The translations under genes were made by a program, and so were the position numbers. The notes below the pieces were generated by a model. The model had not been told where the DNA came from and ran no database searches. It saw only the letters and a list, made by a program, of their open reading frames with translations. From assembly GCA_023229525.1 (NCBI GenBank), contig JALNZC010000041.1, positions 1 to 36,182 on the forward strand: a DNA stretch of 36,182 nt. The letters are read 5' to 3'. Positions within the stretch are counted from its first letter, which is position 1; every line of letters starts with the position of its first letter. This DNA comes from Bacteroidales bacterium (GTDB lineage Bacteria; Bacteroidota; Bacteroidia; Bacteroidales; FEN-979). Shown piece after piece: positions 1 to 7,990 of the stretch.

Positions 1-619
1 TCATATTCAGTCCCGTAAAACGTACCAGGACAAATGCAAATATCCATGCATTCAGAATGGCCACAAAGAACGACGGTAGCGACATTCCCAGGACAGAAAA
101 AACAATGGAAAGGCGGTCGAAAATGCTGTTTTTCCAGACGGCACAAGCGATCCCGATAGCGATACCGGCGATGACGGCAAAAGTCATGGCCACCAGTGCA
201 AGGATGGAGGTATTGATAAACCCCTCAACCAGGATTTCGGAGACATTCCGCTTCGATTGATAGGAACGGCGCAGATACGGCGTTTTCAGTACCACGGCGT
301 GATCTTTGCCCAGCGGGACCAGTGTAACCGTTTTGCCATACTTCTCCGGGTTAAGATACCAGTAACTTCCACCATCTTTTGTATTATGATAAGAGAGGGG
401 CGACAAGTCGTTGAGGTAATTGAAAAACTGGAGATATAACGGCTTATCCCTGCCCAGGTCTTTATTAATCGCTTCCACAGAAGCCATGTCAGCCCGCTGC
501 CCAAGCATCATCCGTGCCGGATCACCGGGAAGTACATTGAAAAGAAAAAATACCACCACGATGACCCCGAACAGAACCAGTATCCCGTATGAAAAACGAT
601 GGAGAAAATAATTGAACAT
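1..619 (-). CDS. DppB/OppB-type ABC transporter permease, N-terminal part
   Basis: Partial gene; the window holds the first 206 codons and the rest lies beyond position 1. I translated it from the minus strand starting at the ATG at 617-619 (MFNYFLHRF). The first hydrophobic helix (about residues 10-30) is followed by LPGDPARMM (30-38), the typical N-terminal signature of oligopeptide/dipeptide permease subunits (BPD_transp_1). A long hydrophilic loop (about 45-125) comes next, then helices around 140-160 and 170-200. In the family this inner-membrane subunit pairs with a DppC-type partner, two ATPases and a substrate-binding lipoprotein. None of these is in the window, so the substrate is unknown. 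The EAA loop is not visible because of the cut. Confidence 0.85.
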   Translation of the reverse strand, partial: MFNYFLHRFSYGILVLFGVIVVVFFLFNVLPGDPARMMLGQRADMASVEAINKDLGRDKPLYLQFFNYLNDLSPLSYHNTKDGGSYWYLNPEKYGKTVTLVPLGKDHAVVLKTPYLRRSYQSKRNVSEILVEGFINTSILALVAMTFAVIAGIAIGIACAVWKNSIFDRLSIVFSVLGMSLPSFFVAILNAWIFAFVLVRFTGLNM

Positions 620-635
620 CAGAAAAGCATGGGGA

Positions 636-779
636 ATTTACGATTTATGATTTACAATTTACGATTACGATTAAGTTCAAAGTTGAAGGTTCGAAGTTCA
701 AAATTCCAGTACCAGCTTCCAGCATCCTAACTTTGAACTCTGAGTTACACTTTTGATTTTTGAGCTTTGATCTTTGAGC
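636..779. repeat. Composite heptamer tandem arrays in the spacer
   Basis: The spacer between the permease and the DoxX-like gene is almost entirely 7-bp periodic. ATTTACG-type units run from 636 to 669, GTTCAAA-type units (GTTCAAA, GTTGAAG, GTTCGAA, GTTCAAA) from 675 to 702, and CCAGCNT-type units (complement of GGATGCT) from 703 to 730. TTTGA recurs at 752, 759, 766 and 773. The last array runs right up to the stop codon of the neighbouring gene. I see no gene in it. Confidence 0.8.
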
Positions 780-1889
780 TTATTTAATGAGGTACCTCGT
801 TTTCACAACCTCATAATCCGGGAAATCACGCCATCCCCATTTCGCCAGGACCTTGCCGTTTTTGAGAAGGATCATCCCCGGATTGGAACGGACCATGGTT
901 TTGAGTACCACATCGTCGGAATTATAATAGTCAAAAGCCGTTCCGTGCGCCAGCCTGAACTTCCTGATGTCATCACCCACTGAACTCGTGAGACAGATGA
1001 AAGAATGACCCTCCTGCGTTACCTTTTTGTAAAACGGGAGAACCCGGTTAAACCCTTCGGTATGGGTTTGTGAAAGATCATAAGCTACCAGGATAAACTG
1101 GTAACCGGGATTATTGAGGACGTCAGAAGTATAATCGTTACCCTGCATGTCTTCGACCCGCAACACCAATCCCTGGTTAATGTTCGGATCGACCACACGC
1201 TGCCGTTTGAAGATCCATGTGGACAGCCATACTGAATCATTCCAGGGATAATCCGGCGCCCTGAACTCCTTCTCCTTGCCAGTATTTTTGTTTTTGTAAG
1301 TTACATAAAACTGAACCGGAAGTGTGGCAGTCTTGTTGACCTGTTTACCAACTTTCCATCCCATAAAATCAATCAAGGGCAAGTGAATATAACAATAAAC
1401 CGATAATGATGCGAATAACATAGCAACCACGATCAATACCGATAGATCTCCGTATGAGGGAAGGACGCTCTTGTACATCTTTCGCCAGGTAAATATGGGT
1501 ATTACCAGGCTGATCAACACTAGATTTTTGATAAAGGTTTGAATATTGGTAAGCTTCAGTGCATCGCCAAAACAACCGCAATCGGGGACAATGTTAAATA
1601 CGGCGTCAAAAAAAGTGAGGATCGTGAAGAAAAACATCATGGGCAGAAGCAGCCACACGGTTTTTCGGAGCCACAGGTTGAAAAGCAGGCTGATGCCGAG
1701 GGTAAATTCAAGGATACAAAGCAAAATCGTCAGGTACAAACTGAAATGCGTTGCCCATGACAGGTTAAAGGCATTAAAATAATCATCCATCCGGAAGACG
1801 GTTCCCAGCGGATCGATTCCCTTGACAAAACCGGAAAAGATGAAAATCAGTCCGATGAGTATCCGGAAAACATTTCTAAGGATTCTCAT
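780..1889 (-). CDS. DoxX-like membrane protein, BT_3928 family
   Basis: A 369-residue inner-membrane protein. The N-terminal 140 residues form a DoxX/MauE-like four-helix bundle (helices near 8-24, 48-70, 78-98 and 118-135) with the cysteine pair DCGCFGD at 103-109, as in MauE-type proteins that feed electrons to periplasmic thiol proteins. One more helix (about 150-168) leads to a C-terminal domain of about 190 residues that I take to be thioredoxin-like, without a clear CxxC. A role in thiol redox or membrane respiration is inferred from the family only. The ATG start at 1889 overlaps the 3' end of the DUF1599 gene by 14 bp, so the two are probably translationally coupled. Confidence 0.75.
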   Translation of the reverse strand: MRILRNVFRILIGLIFIFSGFVKGIDPLGTVFRMDDYFNAFNLSWATHFSLYLTILLCILEFTLGISLLFNLWLRKTVWLLLPMMFFFTILTFFDAVFNIVPDCGCFGDALKLTNIQTFIKNLVLISLVIPIFTWRKMYKSVLPSYGDLSVLIVVAMLFASLSVYCYIHLPLIDFMGWKVGKQVNKTATLPVQFYVTYKNKNTGKEKEFRAPDYPWNDSVWLSTWIFKRQRVVDPNINQGLVLRVEDMQGNDYTSDVLNNPGYQFILVAYDLSQTHTEGFNRVLPFYKKVTQEGHSFICLTSSVGDDIRKFRLAHGTAFDYYNSDDVVLKTMVRSNPGMILLKNGKVLAKWGWRDFPDYEVVKTRYLIK

Positions 1890-2430
1890 ATTCCATTTTA
1901 ATCAACGCAAACACAGCATAGTTGATAATATCGTAATAGTTGGCATCCACTCCTTCGGAAATAAAGGTCTTTCCTTTATTATCCTCGATCTGCTTGATGC
2001 GCATCAGTTTCATGAGGATGATATCGGATAGCGAGCTTAACCGCATGTTTCGCCAGGCTTCGCCGTAATCATGGTTCTTTTTGAGCATCAGGTCACGGGC
2101 AGCGGTTGCATATTTGTCGTAAAGCTGCGACGCAACATCCATTTCCATCTCAAGGTTCTCCTCGATCCCGAGTTCAAGCTGGATAAGGGCAATGATCGAA
2201 TAATTCACGATCCCAATAAATTCGGGTTTGATCCCCTCACTGATCTGCTGAACTCCCTTGTCGTCGATACTCCTGATCCGTTGCGCCTTGATGTAGATCT
2301 GGTCTGTTATGGAAGGAGTACGCAGAATGCGCCAAGCCGTACCATAATCCTTCATCTTGGCCAGAAAAATTTCGCGGCATTGCCCGATTATCAATCCGAA
2401 TTGTTGTTCAGTATTGTGGCTGGAACTCAT
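1876..2430 (-). CDS. DUF1599 domain protein (internally duplicated)
   Basis: A 184-residue soluble protein made of two copies of the same module of about 65 residues. KMKDYGTAWR (25-34) is echoed by NHDYGEAWR (119-127), QRIRSIDD (50-57) by MRIKQIED (143-150), and ISEG (63-66) by ISEG (157-160). This matches DUF1599, also listed as nucleotide modification associated domain 1; its reaction is not known. It sits head-to-head with folP and is followed by the DoxX-like gene with an overlap, an arrangement often seen in Bacteroidetes. The ATG at 2430 is the only start that keeps the whole first repeat. Confidence 0.85.
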   Translation of the reverse strand: MSSSHNTEQQFGLIIGQCREIFLAKMKDYGTAWRILRTPSITDQIYIKAQRIRSIDDKGVQQISEGIKPEFIGIVNYSIIALIQLELGIEENLEMEMDVASQLYDKYATAARDLMLKKNHDYGEAWRNMRLSSLSDIILMKLMRIKQIEDNKGKTFISEGVDANYYDIINYAVFALIKMEYENP

Positions 2431-2548
2431 ATTTTGACAGGTTCATAATTTTTGTGAGGCTAAAAGTAACAAGAATTTACATTTAGATCGTACATTTGAG
2501 CATCGAATTATAAAGAAGTATTCAACAGGAGGCAGGATACAAGCTGCC

Positions 2549-2604
2549 GGATGCTGGATGCTGGATGTAGGATACAGGATGCTGGATGCAGGATACAGGA
2601 TACA
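2549..2604. repeat. Eight consecutive GGAT-heptamers
   Basis: Eight directly abutting 7-bp units of the form GGAT(G/A)(C/T)(A/T): GGATGCT twice, GGATGTA, GGATACA, GGATGCT, GGATGCA, GGATACA twice. They lie in the 234-bp spacer between the divergent DUF1599 and folP genes. The run 2612-2645 after it (TCTCCCCTCTCCTCG, then GGAGAGGGGTTGGGGG) is a separate purine/pyrimidine inverted stretch just ahead of folP. No promoter is obvious inside the array. Confidence 0.85.
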
Positions 2605-2664
2605 AGATTCTCCCCTCTCCTCGTGGAGAGGGGTTGGGGGGTGAGGTGAATTCCGCAATCTCTA

Positions 2665-3510
2665 ATGAAACAGATTTTTTGTAACGGACGTGTTCTCGAC
2701 CTTACCTCACCGGTGGTGATGGGGATCCTGAACGTTACCCCGGATTCATTTTTCGACGGGGGGCGTTACCTGTCGCTGGATGATCAGTTGAAAAGGGCGG
2801 AACAGATGATTGCCGACGGAGCTGCCATTATCGACATCGGGGCGGTTTCCACACGGCCGGGATCGAAAGAAGTCAGCCGGGAAGAGGAAATGGAACGGTT
2901 GCTTCCGCCGCTGAAGGCCATCCGGCATCACTTCTCCGGTTGTTTTATCTCTGTCGACACCTATCGCGCACCGGTTGCCAAAGTTATGGTTGAAAACGGA
3001 GCCGATATCATCAACGACATTTACGGTGGCCGTTTTGATGAAGAGATGCTGCAAACCATTGCCGGGCTCAATGTTCCCTACATCCTGATGCATATGAAGG
3101 GGACACCGGAAACCATGCAGAAAAACCCGGAATACTCAGATGTGGTGGCCGAGATAACCTATTTTTTCGAACAGCAACTGGCCCGGTGCCGCGAAGCGGG
3201 AGTCAGACAAGTGATCATTGACCCCGGATTCGGGTTCGGAAAAACGGTTGAACATAATTTCTCCTTGCTATCACACCTTGATACCTTTCAATCGCTTGAA
3301 GTCCCGATACTTGCAGGACTATCCCGGAAATCGATGATCAATAAAGCGTTGCAGATCAAACCGCAGGAGGCGCTGAACGGGACCACAGTCCTGAATACCG
3401 TTGCCCTGCTCAAAGGAGCGGATATCCTCCGGGTCCATGATGTAAAGGAAGCCGTGGAAGCGGTGAAACTGGTCCGATTGATGATGATACCAAATACTCA
3501 TGAAGGATGA
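2665..3510 (+). CDS. folP: Dihydropteroate synthase
   Basis: Condenses 6-hydroxymethyl-dihydropterin pyrophosphate with p-aminobenzoate in folate synthesis, in the cytosol. The 281 residues are full length for the family and carry every landmark of the TIM-barrel enzyme: MGILNVTPDSFFDGG (19-33), DIGAVSTRPGS (57-67), SVDTYR (96-101), NDIYGG (117-122), MHMKGTP (142-148), DPGFGFGK (186-193), AGLSRKS (217-223) and RVHDV (256-260). The ATG at 2665 puts the first motif at the usual distance from the N-terminus. The gene is divergent from DUF1599 and stands alone. In many Bacteroidetes a diadenylate cyclase gene follows folP; here the stress block begins instead. Confidence 0.97.
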   Translation: MKQIFCNGRVLDLTSPVVMGILNVTPDSFFDGGRYLSLDDQLKRAEQMIADGAAIIDIGAVSTRPGSKEVSREEEMERLLPPLKAIRHHFSGCFISVDTYRAPVAKVMVENGADIINDIYGGRFDEEMLQTIAGLNVPYILMHMKGTPETMQKNPEYSDVVAEITYFFEQQLARCREAGVRQVIIDPGFGFGKTVEHNFSLLSHLDTFQSLEVPILAGLSRKSMINKALQIKPQEALNGTTVLNTVALLKGADILRVHDVKEAVEAVKLVRLMMIPNTHEG

Positions 3511-3655
3511 AAACATTATTCTGTTTTTGAGGTATTTATTTTCCTGATGCATCATCTCAAAATAATAATTTATAAACGTATCGGTTATTGAATACTGAAA
3601 TTCGACCATTTACGTTTTAATAATTTCTGGTGTAAAAAGCGCAGCAAACGGGCAA
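3511..3655. other. Spacer downstream of folP
   Basis: 145 bp, AT-rich, with no gene and no clean terminator hairpin that I can see. The regulon box A begins directly after it at 3656. Confidence 0.5.
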
Positions 3656-3723
3656 ATGTGTGAATGATGTAAATATTTTCTGCAATTGTGTAACGCATTC
3701 TTGTTTAACGGTGCTCAACTTTG
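3656..3723 (+). promoter_or_regulatory. Regulon box A plus -7 element
   Basis: A 39-bp box at 3656-3694 begins ATGTGTGAATGATGTAA and ends TTGTGTAAC. It is followed after exactly 25 bp by TTTG (3720-3723), the end of a -7 element (CAACTTTG). The TGTAA half-sites are direct repeats 21 bp apart. Transcription would start near 3730, about 33 bp ahead of the ATG of the DUF6600 gene. It is one of seven such sites in the window and nearly identical to box B. Confidence 0.85.
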
Positions 3724-3762
3724 CAGCGTGGTAACTTCATCGCAATTAAAATTCTTATAACA

Positions 3763-5223
3763 ATGGAAACAAAAATAAAAATTATCGCTCTTTTTCTTGT
3801 GCTCTTTTTAGGTTCTTACATAGCGCCTCAAAAAGCATCTGCACAGGGAGGCTCCGTCAGCTTCCAGGTTTTTTATGACGAATTAAGCCCTTATGGAACC
3901 TGGGTTGATAACCCCGATTACGGATATGTCTGGGTACCCGATGTGGATTCCGGGTTCACTCCGTATTCCACCAACGGTTACTGGATATTCACCGATGCGG
4001 GATGGACATGGGTTTCAAATTATTCATGGGGATGGGCTCCATTCCATTATGGACGCTGGTATACCGATCCTCTTTACGGCCCCATATGGGTTCCCGATAA
4101 CGAATGGGCTCCGGCATGGGTGACCTGGAGAAGATCCTCTGATTATTACGGATGGGCCCCGATTGGACCTGGTATCAGTATCAATGTTGCTTATAGCACA
4201 GGCTATAATTTACCTAATGATCAGTGGACATTCGTAAGAGACAGGGATTTTGGGAGAAGGAACATCAATAACTACTACATCAATTCCACAAAGAATGTTA
4301 CGATCATCAATAATTCCACGGTGATAAATAATGTCCAGGTAGATAAATCACGCCATGTGACATACAATGCTGGACCCGACAGAAGAGAAGTAGAAAAACG
4401 TGCTGGGAGAACGTTTGTACCGGTTGCTATTAAAGAAAGTAGTAAGCCCGGTCAGAGTCTGAATAAAAGTCAGCTTCAGATATACAGACCACCGGTGCAA
4501 AAAAATATCGCCACCGGAACGAAACCTGCACCAGCCAAGGTTGAGAGTATGAAAAATCTAAAAACACCTGCACAGAGAACTGCTGAAACTCATTCTCAAA
4601 AAGCAAATCCAGCAATTAAGCAGCAACCTCAACAACAAAAACGTGACGTTCAACCTGCTAAGCAACAACCATCACAGCAACAACAAAAAGCTCAACCGCC
4701 AAAACAACAACCACAACAGCAACAACAAAAAGTTCAACCGGTCAAGCAGCAACCTCCAAAACAGCAACAACAACAGGCTCAACCGGCAAAACAACAGTCA
4801 CAGCAACAACAACGCGACGTTCAACCGACCAAGCAACAGCCGTCTCAGCAACAACATCAGGCTCAACCACCAAAACAACAACCTCCAAAACAGCAACAAC
4901 AACAGACCCAACCGGCCAAGCAAGAGCCTCCAAAACAGCAACAACATCAGGCTCAACCGGCCAAGCAAGAGCCTCCAAAACAGCAACAACAACAGACTCA
5001 ACCGGCAAAACAGCAGTCACGGCAACAGCAACGCGACGTTCAACCGGCCAAGCAACAGCCGTCTCAGCAACAACATCAGGCTCAACCGGCAAAACAACAA
5101 CCTCCAAAACAGCAACAGCAGCAACAGAAACCAAAACCACCCCAACAGACCAATCCACCCAAAAAAACAGAGGGTGAACAACAACCACAGGCTGAGCCAA
5201 CTAAAAAGGCTGGAGACCAATAG
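3763..5223 (+). CDS. Secreted DUF6600 protein with Gln/Pro/Lys-rich repeat tail
   Basis: A 486-residue exported protein. The signal peptide is residues 1-28 (METKIKIIALFLVLFLG ... ASAQ). Residues 30-180 are a Trp/Tyr/Gly-rich domain (FYDELSPYGTWV, YVWVPDV, WGWAPFHYGRW, YYGWAPIGPG) that matches DUF6600; its function is unknown. From about residue 285 to 475 the chain is a low-complexity tail of repeated QPAKQQPPKQQQQQ-like units. I chose the ATG at 3763 because an upstream TTG at 3721 lies inside the predicted -7 element. The gene is alone in its transcription unit, driven by box A and closed by the hairpin at 5296. A surface or peptidoglycan-associated role is inference. Confidence 0.85.
   Translation: METKIKIIALFLVLFLGSYIAPQKASAQGGSVSFQVFYDELSPYGTWVDNPDYGYVWVPDVDSGFTPYSTNGYWIFTDAGWTWVSNYSWGWAPFHYGRWYTDPLYGPIWVPDNEWAPAWVTWRRSSDYYGWAPIGPGISINVAYSTGYNLPNDQWTFVRDRDFGRRNINNYYINSTKNVTIINNSTVINNVQVDKSRHVTYNAGPDRREVEKRAGRTFVPVAIKESSKPGQSLNKSQLQIYRPPVQKNIATGTKPAPAKVESMKNLKTPAQRTAETHSQKANPAIKQQPQQQKRDVQPAKQQPSQQQQKAQPPKQQPQQQQQKVQPVKQQPPKQQQQQAQPAKQQSQQQQRDVQPTKQQPSQQQHQAQPPKQQPPKQQQQQTQPAKQEPPKQQQHQAQPAKQEPPKQQQQQTQPAKQQSRQQQRDVQPAKQQPSQQQHQAQPAKQQPPKQQQQQQKPKPPQQTNPPKKTEGEQQPQAEPTKKAGDQ
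4612..5160 (+). repeat. CAA/CAG-rich coding repeat array
   Basis: Imperfect direct repeats inside the tail of the DUF6600 gene. Building blocks such as CAACCGGCCAAGCAA, CCTCCAAAACAGCAACAA and CGCGACGTTCAACC recur many times and encode QPAKQ, PPKQQQ and RDVQP. One longer segment (AACGCGACGTTCAACC through the CATCAGGCTCAACC stretch) appears around 4810 and again around 5030, which points to an internal duplication of about 220 bp. The bias also creates long open frames on the other strand, which I regard as artefacts. Confidence 0.85.
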
Positions 5224-5295
5224 GTTTCCTGGGAATCTTCCCTTCCTACAATCTGACAGCAATACAATCAGGTTAACAAGGATTTATAAAACAAA

Positions 5296-5332
5296 GAGCC
5301 CTCTATCCTAAAATTATCAGGATAGAGGGCTC
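5296..5332. terminator. Bidirectional terminator hairpin
   Basis: A perfect 14-bp stem (GAGCCCTCTATCCT at 5296-5309, complement at 5319-5332) with a 9-base loop. It lies between the convergent DUF6600 and mlaD genes and has T-rich flanks on both strands. Confidence 0.85.
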
Positions 5333-5345
5333 CTTTCATTATTAA

Positions 5346-6107
5346 TTATTTCTTTTCATCCTTTATTTTTTGTTTCGCTGCTTTTTTGTCTTCTTTGTCA
5401 TTCTTCTTTTTTTCTGCCGCTTTCACTTTCTCATCCTCTTTCTTCTTTTCTTCTGCTGCCTTTGCCTTTTTATTAAAATAACCCTTTAACAGGAAATTGT
5501 GCTTCGCTGCATCCATATTCTCACTAAACCCTTTGCTGCTGCTTTTAATATTCATCATGGTCTGGCTGAAGTCGTTTGCAATGGTTGAATCCTTGATCAA
5601 CCGGCCCAGTGTTCCGTTGCCGTTGTTAATATTATACATGATCTCTGCAAGCTGTTCTGAGGTTACCTGTAAGTTTGCCATGATCGCATCCAGTTCAACA
5701 GGTTCGGAAGATGCAAGTTGTTGTCCGTCTTTTACTACCGGAGCATCCGTGCTTCCCTGCGTAATAAATAATAACTTGTCACCAATAAGTCCCGATGAAC
5801 CTATGGCCACCCCGCAGTCTGTTTTAATAAACCGCATAACATCTTTTTTGATCAGCATATCTACCTGAACAGTGGAATCGTTAATAATTTTGATTCCGTC
5901 AACAGTACCGACTGTAATTCCGGAGAAACGGATGTTATTTCCAACCTGTAATCCGCTTACATTGTAAAAAGTTGAAGACAGTTTAAATACCGGGTCAAAT
6001 AAATGTTTTTGTTTCCCGATGATGAAAATGGCAATTACAAAAAGTGCCAATCCGCCGGCAATAAACAGCCCTAACCTTACTTTAAATTTTTGTGTGTGCG
6101 TATCCAT
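5346..6107 (-). CDS. mlaD: MlaD-like MCE-domain protein
   Basis: The periplasmic lipid-binding subunit of an Mla-type ABC system. One N-terminal helix (about residues 11-31) anchors it in the inner membrane. The MCE domain follows (about 40-120, with VSGLQVGNNIRFSGITVGTV at 50-69). A helical stretch (130-200) and a Lys/Glu-rich tail (about 213-253) that is almost pure K/E/A/D end the 253 residues. The ATG at 6107 is 85 bp downstream of mlaF, a gap filled by ATTTACG heptamers. The charged tail is unusual and may bind lipids, nucleic acid or the wall; that is a guess. Lipid transport is inferred from the family and from the mlaE-mlaF neighbours. Confidence 0.88.
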   Translation of the reverse strand: MDTHTQKFKVRLGLFIAGGLALFVIAIFIIGKQKHLFDPVFKLSSTFYNVSGLQVGNNIRFSGITVGTVDGIKIINDSTVQVDMLIKKDVMRFIKTDCGVAIGSSGLIGDKLLFITQGSTDAPVVKDGQQLASSEPVELDAIMANLQVTSEQLAEIMYNINNGNGTLGRLIKDSTIANDFSQTMMNIKSSSKGFSENMDAAKHNFLLKGYFNKKAKAAEEKKKEDEKVKAAEKKKNDKEDKKAAKQKIKDEKK

Positions 6108-6116
6108 AATTTGAAA

Positions 6117-6151
6117 ATTTACGATTTACGATTTTAGATTTACGATTTAAA
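6117..6151. repeat. ATTTACG heptamer array between mlaF and mlaD
   Basis: Five abutting 7-bp units (ATTTACG, ATTTACG, ATTTTAG, ATTTACG, ATTTAAA) in the 85-bp spacer inside the mla operon. They are the same family as the array at 636-669. Confidence 0.8.
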
Positions 6152-6192
6152 GATCACCCCTAATTGTGCAGTGGACATGAAGTAATAATGAT

Positions 6193-6990
6193 TTAGTTAA
6201 AGAACGATTTTATAAACGGGTCGGATGAGTTATCAAAGTCTGCAACTTTTCCCTCCTTATAAATTTCCCCTTCCTGCAGCATGATAATCCGGTCAGCTGT
6301 ACTATGGGCACATTTGATATCATGGGTGATGATCAGAGAAGATGTTTTATACTTTTTCTGAACATCATTAATGAGTGAACTTATCTCATCGGAAGTAACA
6401 GGATCAAGTCCGGTAGTAGGTTCGTCATACAGCATGATCATCGGGTCCACAATGATGGTACGCGCAAGGCTTATCCGTTTTCGCATGCCTCCGGAAAGTT
6501 GGGAGGGCATTTTATTCAATGCATGGGTCAGACCAACATTTTCCAGTACCTCGTTTACTTTGTCTTCAATTTCTTTTTCACTAAGATTCTTTTTTATCCT
6601 TCGCAACGGAAATTCCAGATTCTGTTTCACTGTCATGGAATCATACAATGCGCCGCTCTGAAACAGAAAACCGATTTTCTTTCTCAGCTCTCCCAGACCA
6701 TCGCTGCTTAATGTACTCAGATTTTCTCCAAGCACATGAATTGTTCCTTCTTCGGGATTTAATAATCCGACAATACATTTTATCAGGACGGATTTTCCTG
6801 AGCCGGATTTTCCAAGTACGACCAGGTTTTCGCCATTAATAAGATTTAAAGAAACATTTGTTAAAACTTCCTGTAATCCAAATGATTTCTTAAGATTGAT
6901 TATTTCGATAACCGGTTCTATCTTCGTCATAATAACCTGATCATTTGCCGTTGTTTGGGTCGATTTCATTTTCAAATTTTCAAATTTCAT
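6193..6990 (-). CDS. mlaF: MlaF-like ABC ATPase
   Basis: The ATP-binding subunit of the Mla-type lipid transporter; it powers MlaE at the cytoplasmic face. Seen motifs are Walker A GKSGSGKS (60-67), Q-loop Q111, signature LSGGMRKR (165-172), Walker B MIMLYDEP (184-191) and the switch His H223. Length is 265 residues. The ATG at 6990 overlaps the mlaE stop as ATGA (6987-6990), so coupling is likely. The first 20 residues (MKFENLKMKS...) precede the usual family start and are encoded by a heptamer-like AAATTTG repeat; an internal ATG at 6930 (MTKIEP) is the alternative start. Confidence 0.92.
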   Translation of the reverse strand: MKFENLKMKSTQTTANDQVIMTKIEPVIEIINLKKSFGLQEVLTNVSLNLINGENLVVLGKSGSGKSVLIKCIVGLLNPEEGTIHVLGENLSTLSSDGLGELRKKIGFLFQSGALYDSMTVKQNLEFPLRRIKKNLSEKEIEDKVNEVLENVGLTHALNKMPSQLSGGMRKRISLARTIIVDPMIMLYDEPTTGLDPVTSDEISSLINDVQKKYKTSSLIITHDIKCAHSTADRIIMLQEGEIYKEGKVADFDNSSDPFIKSFFN

Positions 6991-7829
6991 GATCTAAGCA
7001 TATCGGTTATTTGTACTGCAATGACATCTACAATGATCACAAGGAGTGAACCCAACACAACCGCAGAATTTGCAGCAACACCCACACTTTCTGTACCGCG
7101 CCCGGCATTGTATCCCTTATAGCATCCAACCAACCCGATCACTGCTCCGAAAAAAAATGATTTGATCACCGCAGGTAAAAGATCCATGAACTTAACATGA
7201 CTGAATGCCTGGGAAAAAAATAAAACAAAGGATACATCGCCCTTGATATTTGCCCCTGCCCAGCTTCCGAATATGCCAAGTGCATCTGCATATAAAACCA
7301 ATAAAGGGATCATAAGCGTTGCTGCCAGAACTCTTGTGACAACCAAAAACCGTATGGGATTGGTGGAGGATACTTCCATGGCATCAATCTGTTCAGTTAC
7401 TTTCATTGAACCCAATTCTGCTCCCATACCCGAACCAATTTTGCCCGCACATATGAGCGCTGTTATTACCGGGCCCATTTCCCTGATGAGCGATATGGCC
7501 ACCATCCCGGGAAGCAGGGTTACCGCTCCGAAATCAACAAGAACCGGACGCGACTGAATCGTAAGCACCAAACCCATTATAGTTCCTGTGATTGATATAA
7601 GGGGTAATGATTTATATCCGATCTGGAAACACTGACGAAAAAATTCCTTGAACTCAAAGTCACGCGAAAATGTTTCCCGTATAATGCTTGCTATAAATAA
7701 AAAAACATCGGCAATGTCTGTTAAAAAATTGCTTGCCTTTTCTGTTTTTGCGATCGTTTTTTCACTGAGTCTGACGGATTGCTTCGTTGCAAAACCTTTT
7801 ACCTTAATAACAGGATTAAATTTCTCCAT
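6987..7829 (-). CDS. mlaE: MlaE-like ABC permease
   Basis: The integral-membrane permease of the Mla-type phospholipid transport system. The protein has an amphipathic N-terminal region, then helices separated by the family motif IREMGPVITALICAGKIGSG and the EQIDAMEVS loop, and a C-terminal GYNAGRGTESVG segment. I place the start at the ATG at 7829 (MEKFNPV, 280 residues). A GTG at 7853 would add 8 residues, but that codon overlaps the predicted -7 element of box E, so it cannot be in the transcript. The gene is first of mlaE-mlaF-mlaD. No MlaB, MlaC or outer-membrane partner is nearby. Confidence 0.92.
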   Translation of the reverse strand: MEKFNPVIKVKGFATKQSVRLSEKTIAKTEKASNFLTDIADVFLFIASIIRETFSRDFEFKEFFRQCFQIGYKSLPLISITGTIMGLVLTIQSRPVLVDFGAVTLLPGMVAISLIREMGPVITALICAGKIGSGMGAELGSMKVTEQIDAMEVSSTNPIRFLVVTRVLAATLMIPLLVLYADALGIFGSWAGANIKGDVSFVLFFSQAFSHVKFMDLLPAVIKSFFFGAVIGLVGCYKGYNAGRGTESVGVAANSAVVLGSLLVIIVDVIAVQITDMLRS

Positions 7830-7852
7830 ATCATCTATGCCTTTGCTTATCA

Positions 7853-7920
7853 CAAATTTATGGTCATATCCTGGCTAAAGTGTTACATAACTTTTTCAAT
7901 AAGTTACATGATTCACACAT
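7853..7920 (-). promoter_or_regulatory. Regulon box E plus -7 element
   Basis: On the minus strand the 39-bp box (7882-7920) reads ATGTGTGAATCATGTAAC ... AGTTATGTAAC. After exactly 25 bp comes TTTG of a perfect -7 element, TAAATTTG (7853-7860). It drives mlaE-mlaF-mlaD and is divergent from box B, 70 bp away. The -7 position decides the mlaE start. Confidence 0.88.
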
Positions 7921-7990
7921 TATTAAATGATTCATGGTATCCGGGGTCCTTCGAAATCATATAATGGCAGAAAACACATTAAGGAAGAAA

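Noticed and set aside
4742..5200. Long open frames on the minus strand opposite the Gln-rich tail
   Set aside because: They arise from the CAA/CAG bias of the plus-strand gene and read as Val/Leu/Ala low-complexity with no start context.
7829..7853. GTG start for mlaE at 7853
   Set aside because: This codon overlaps the predicted -7 element of box E and would not be transcribed.
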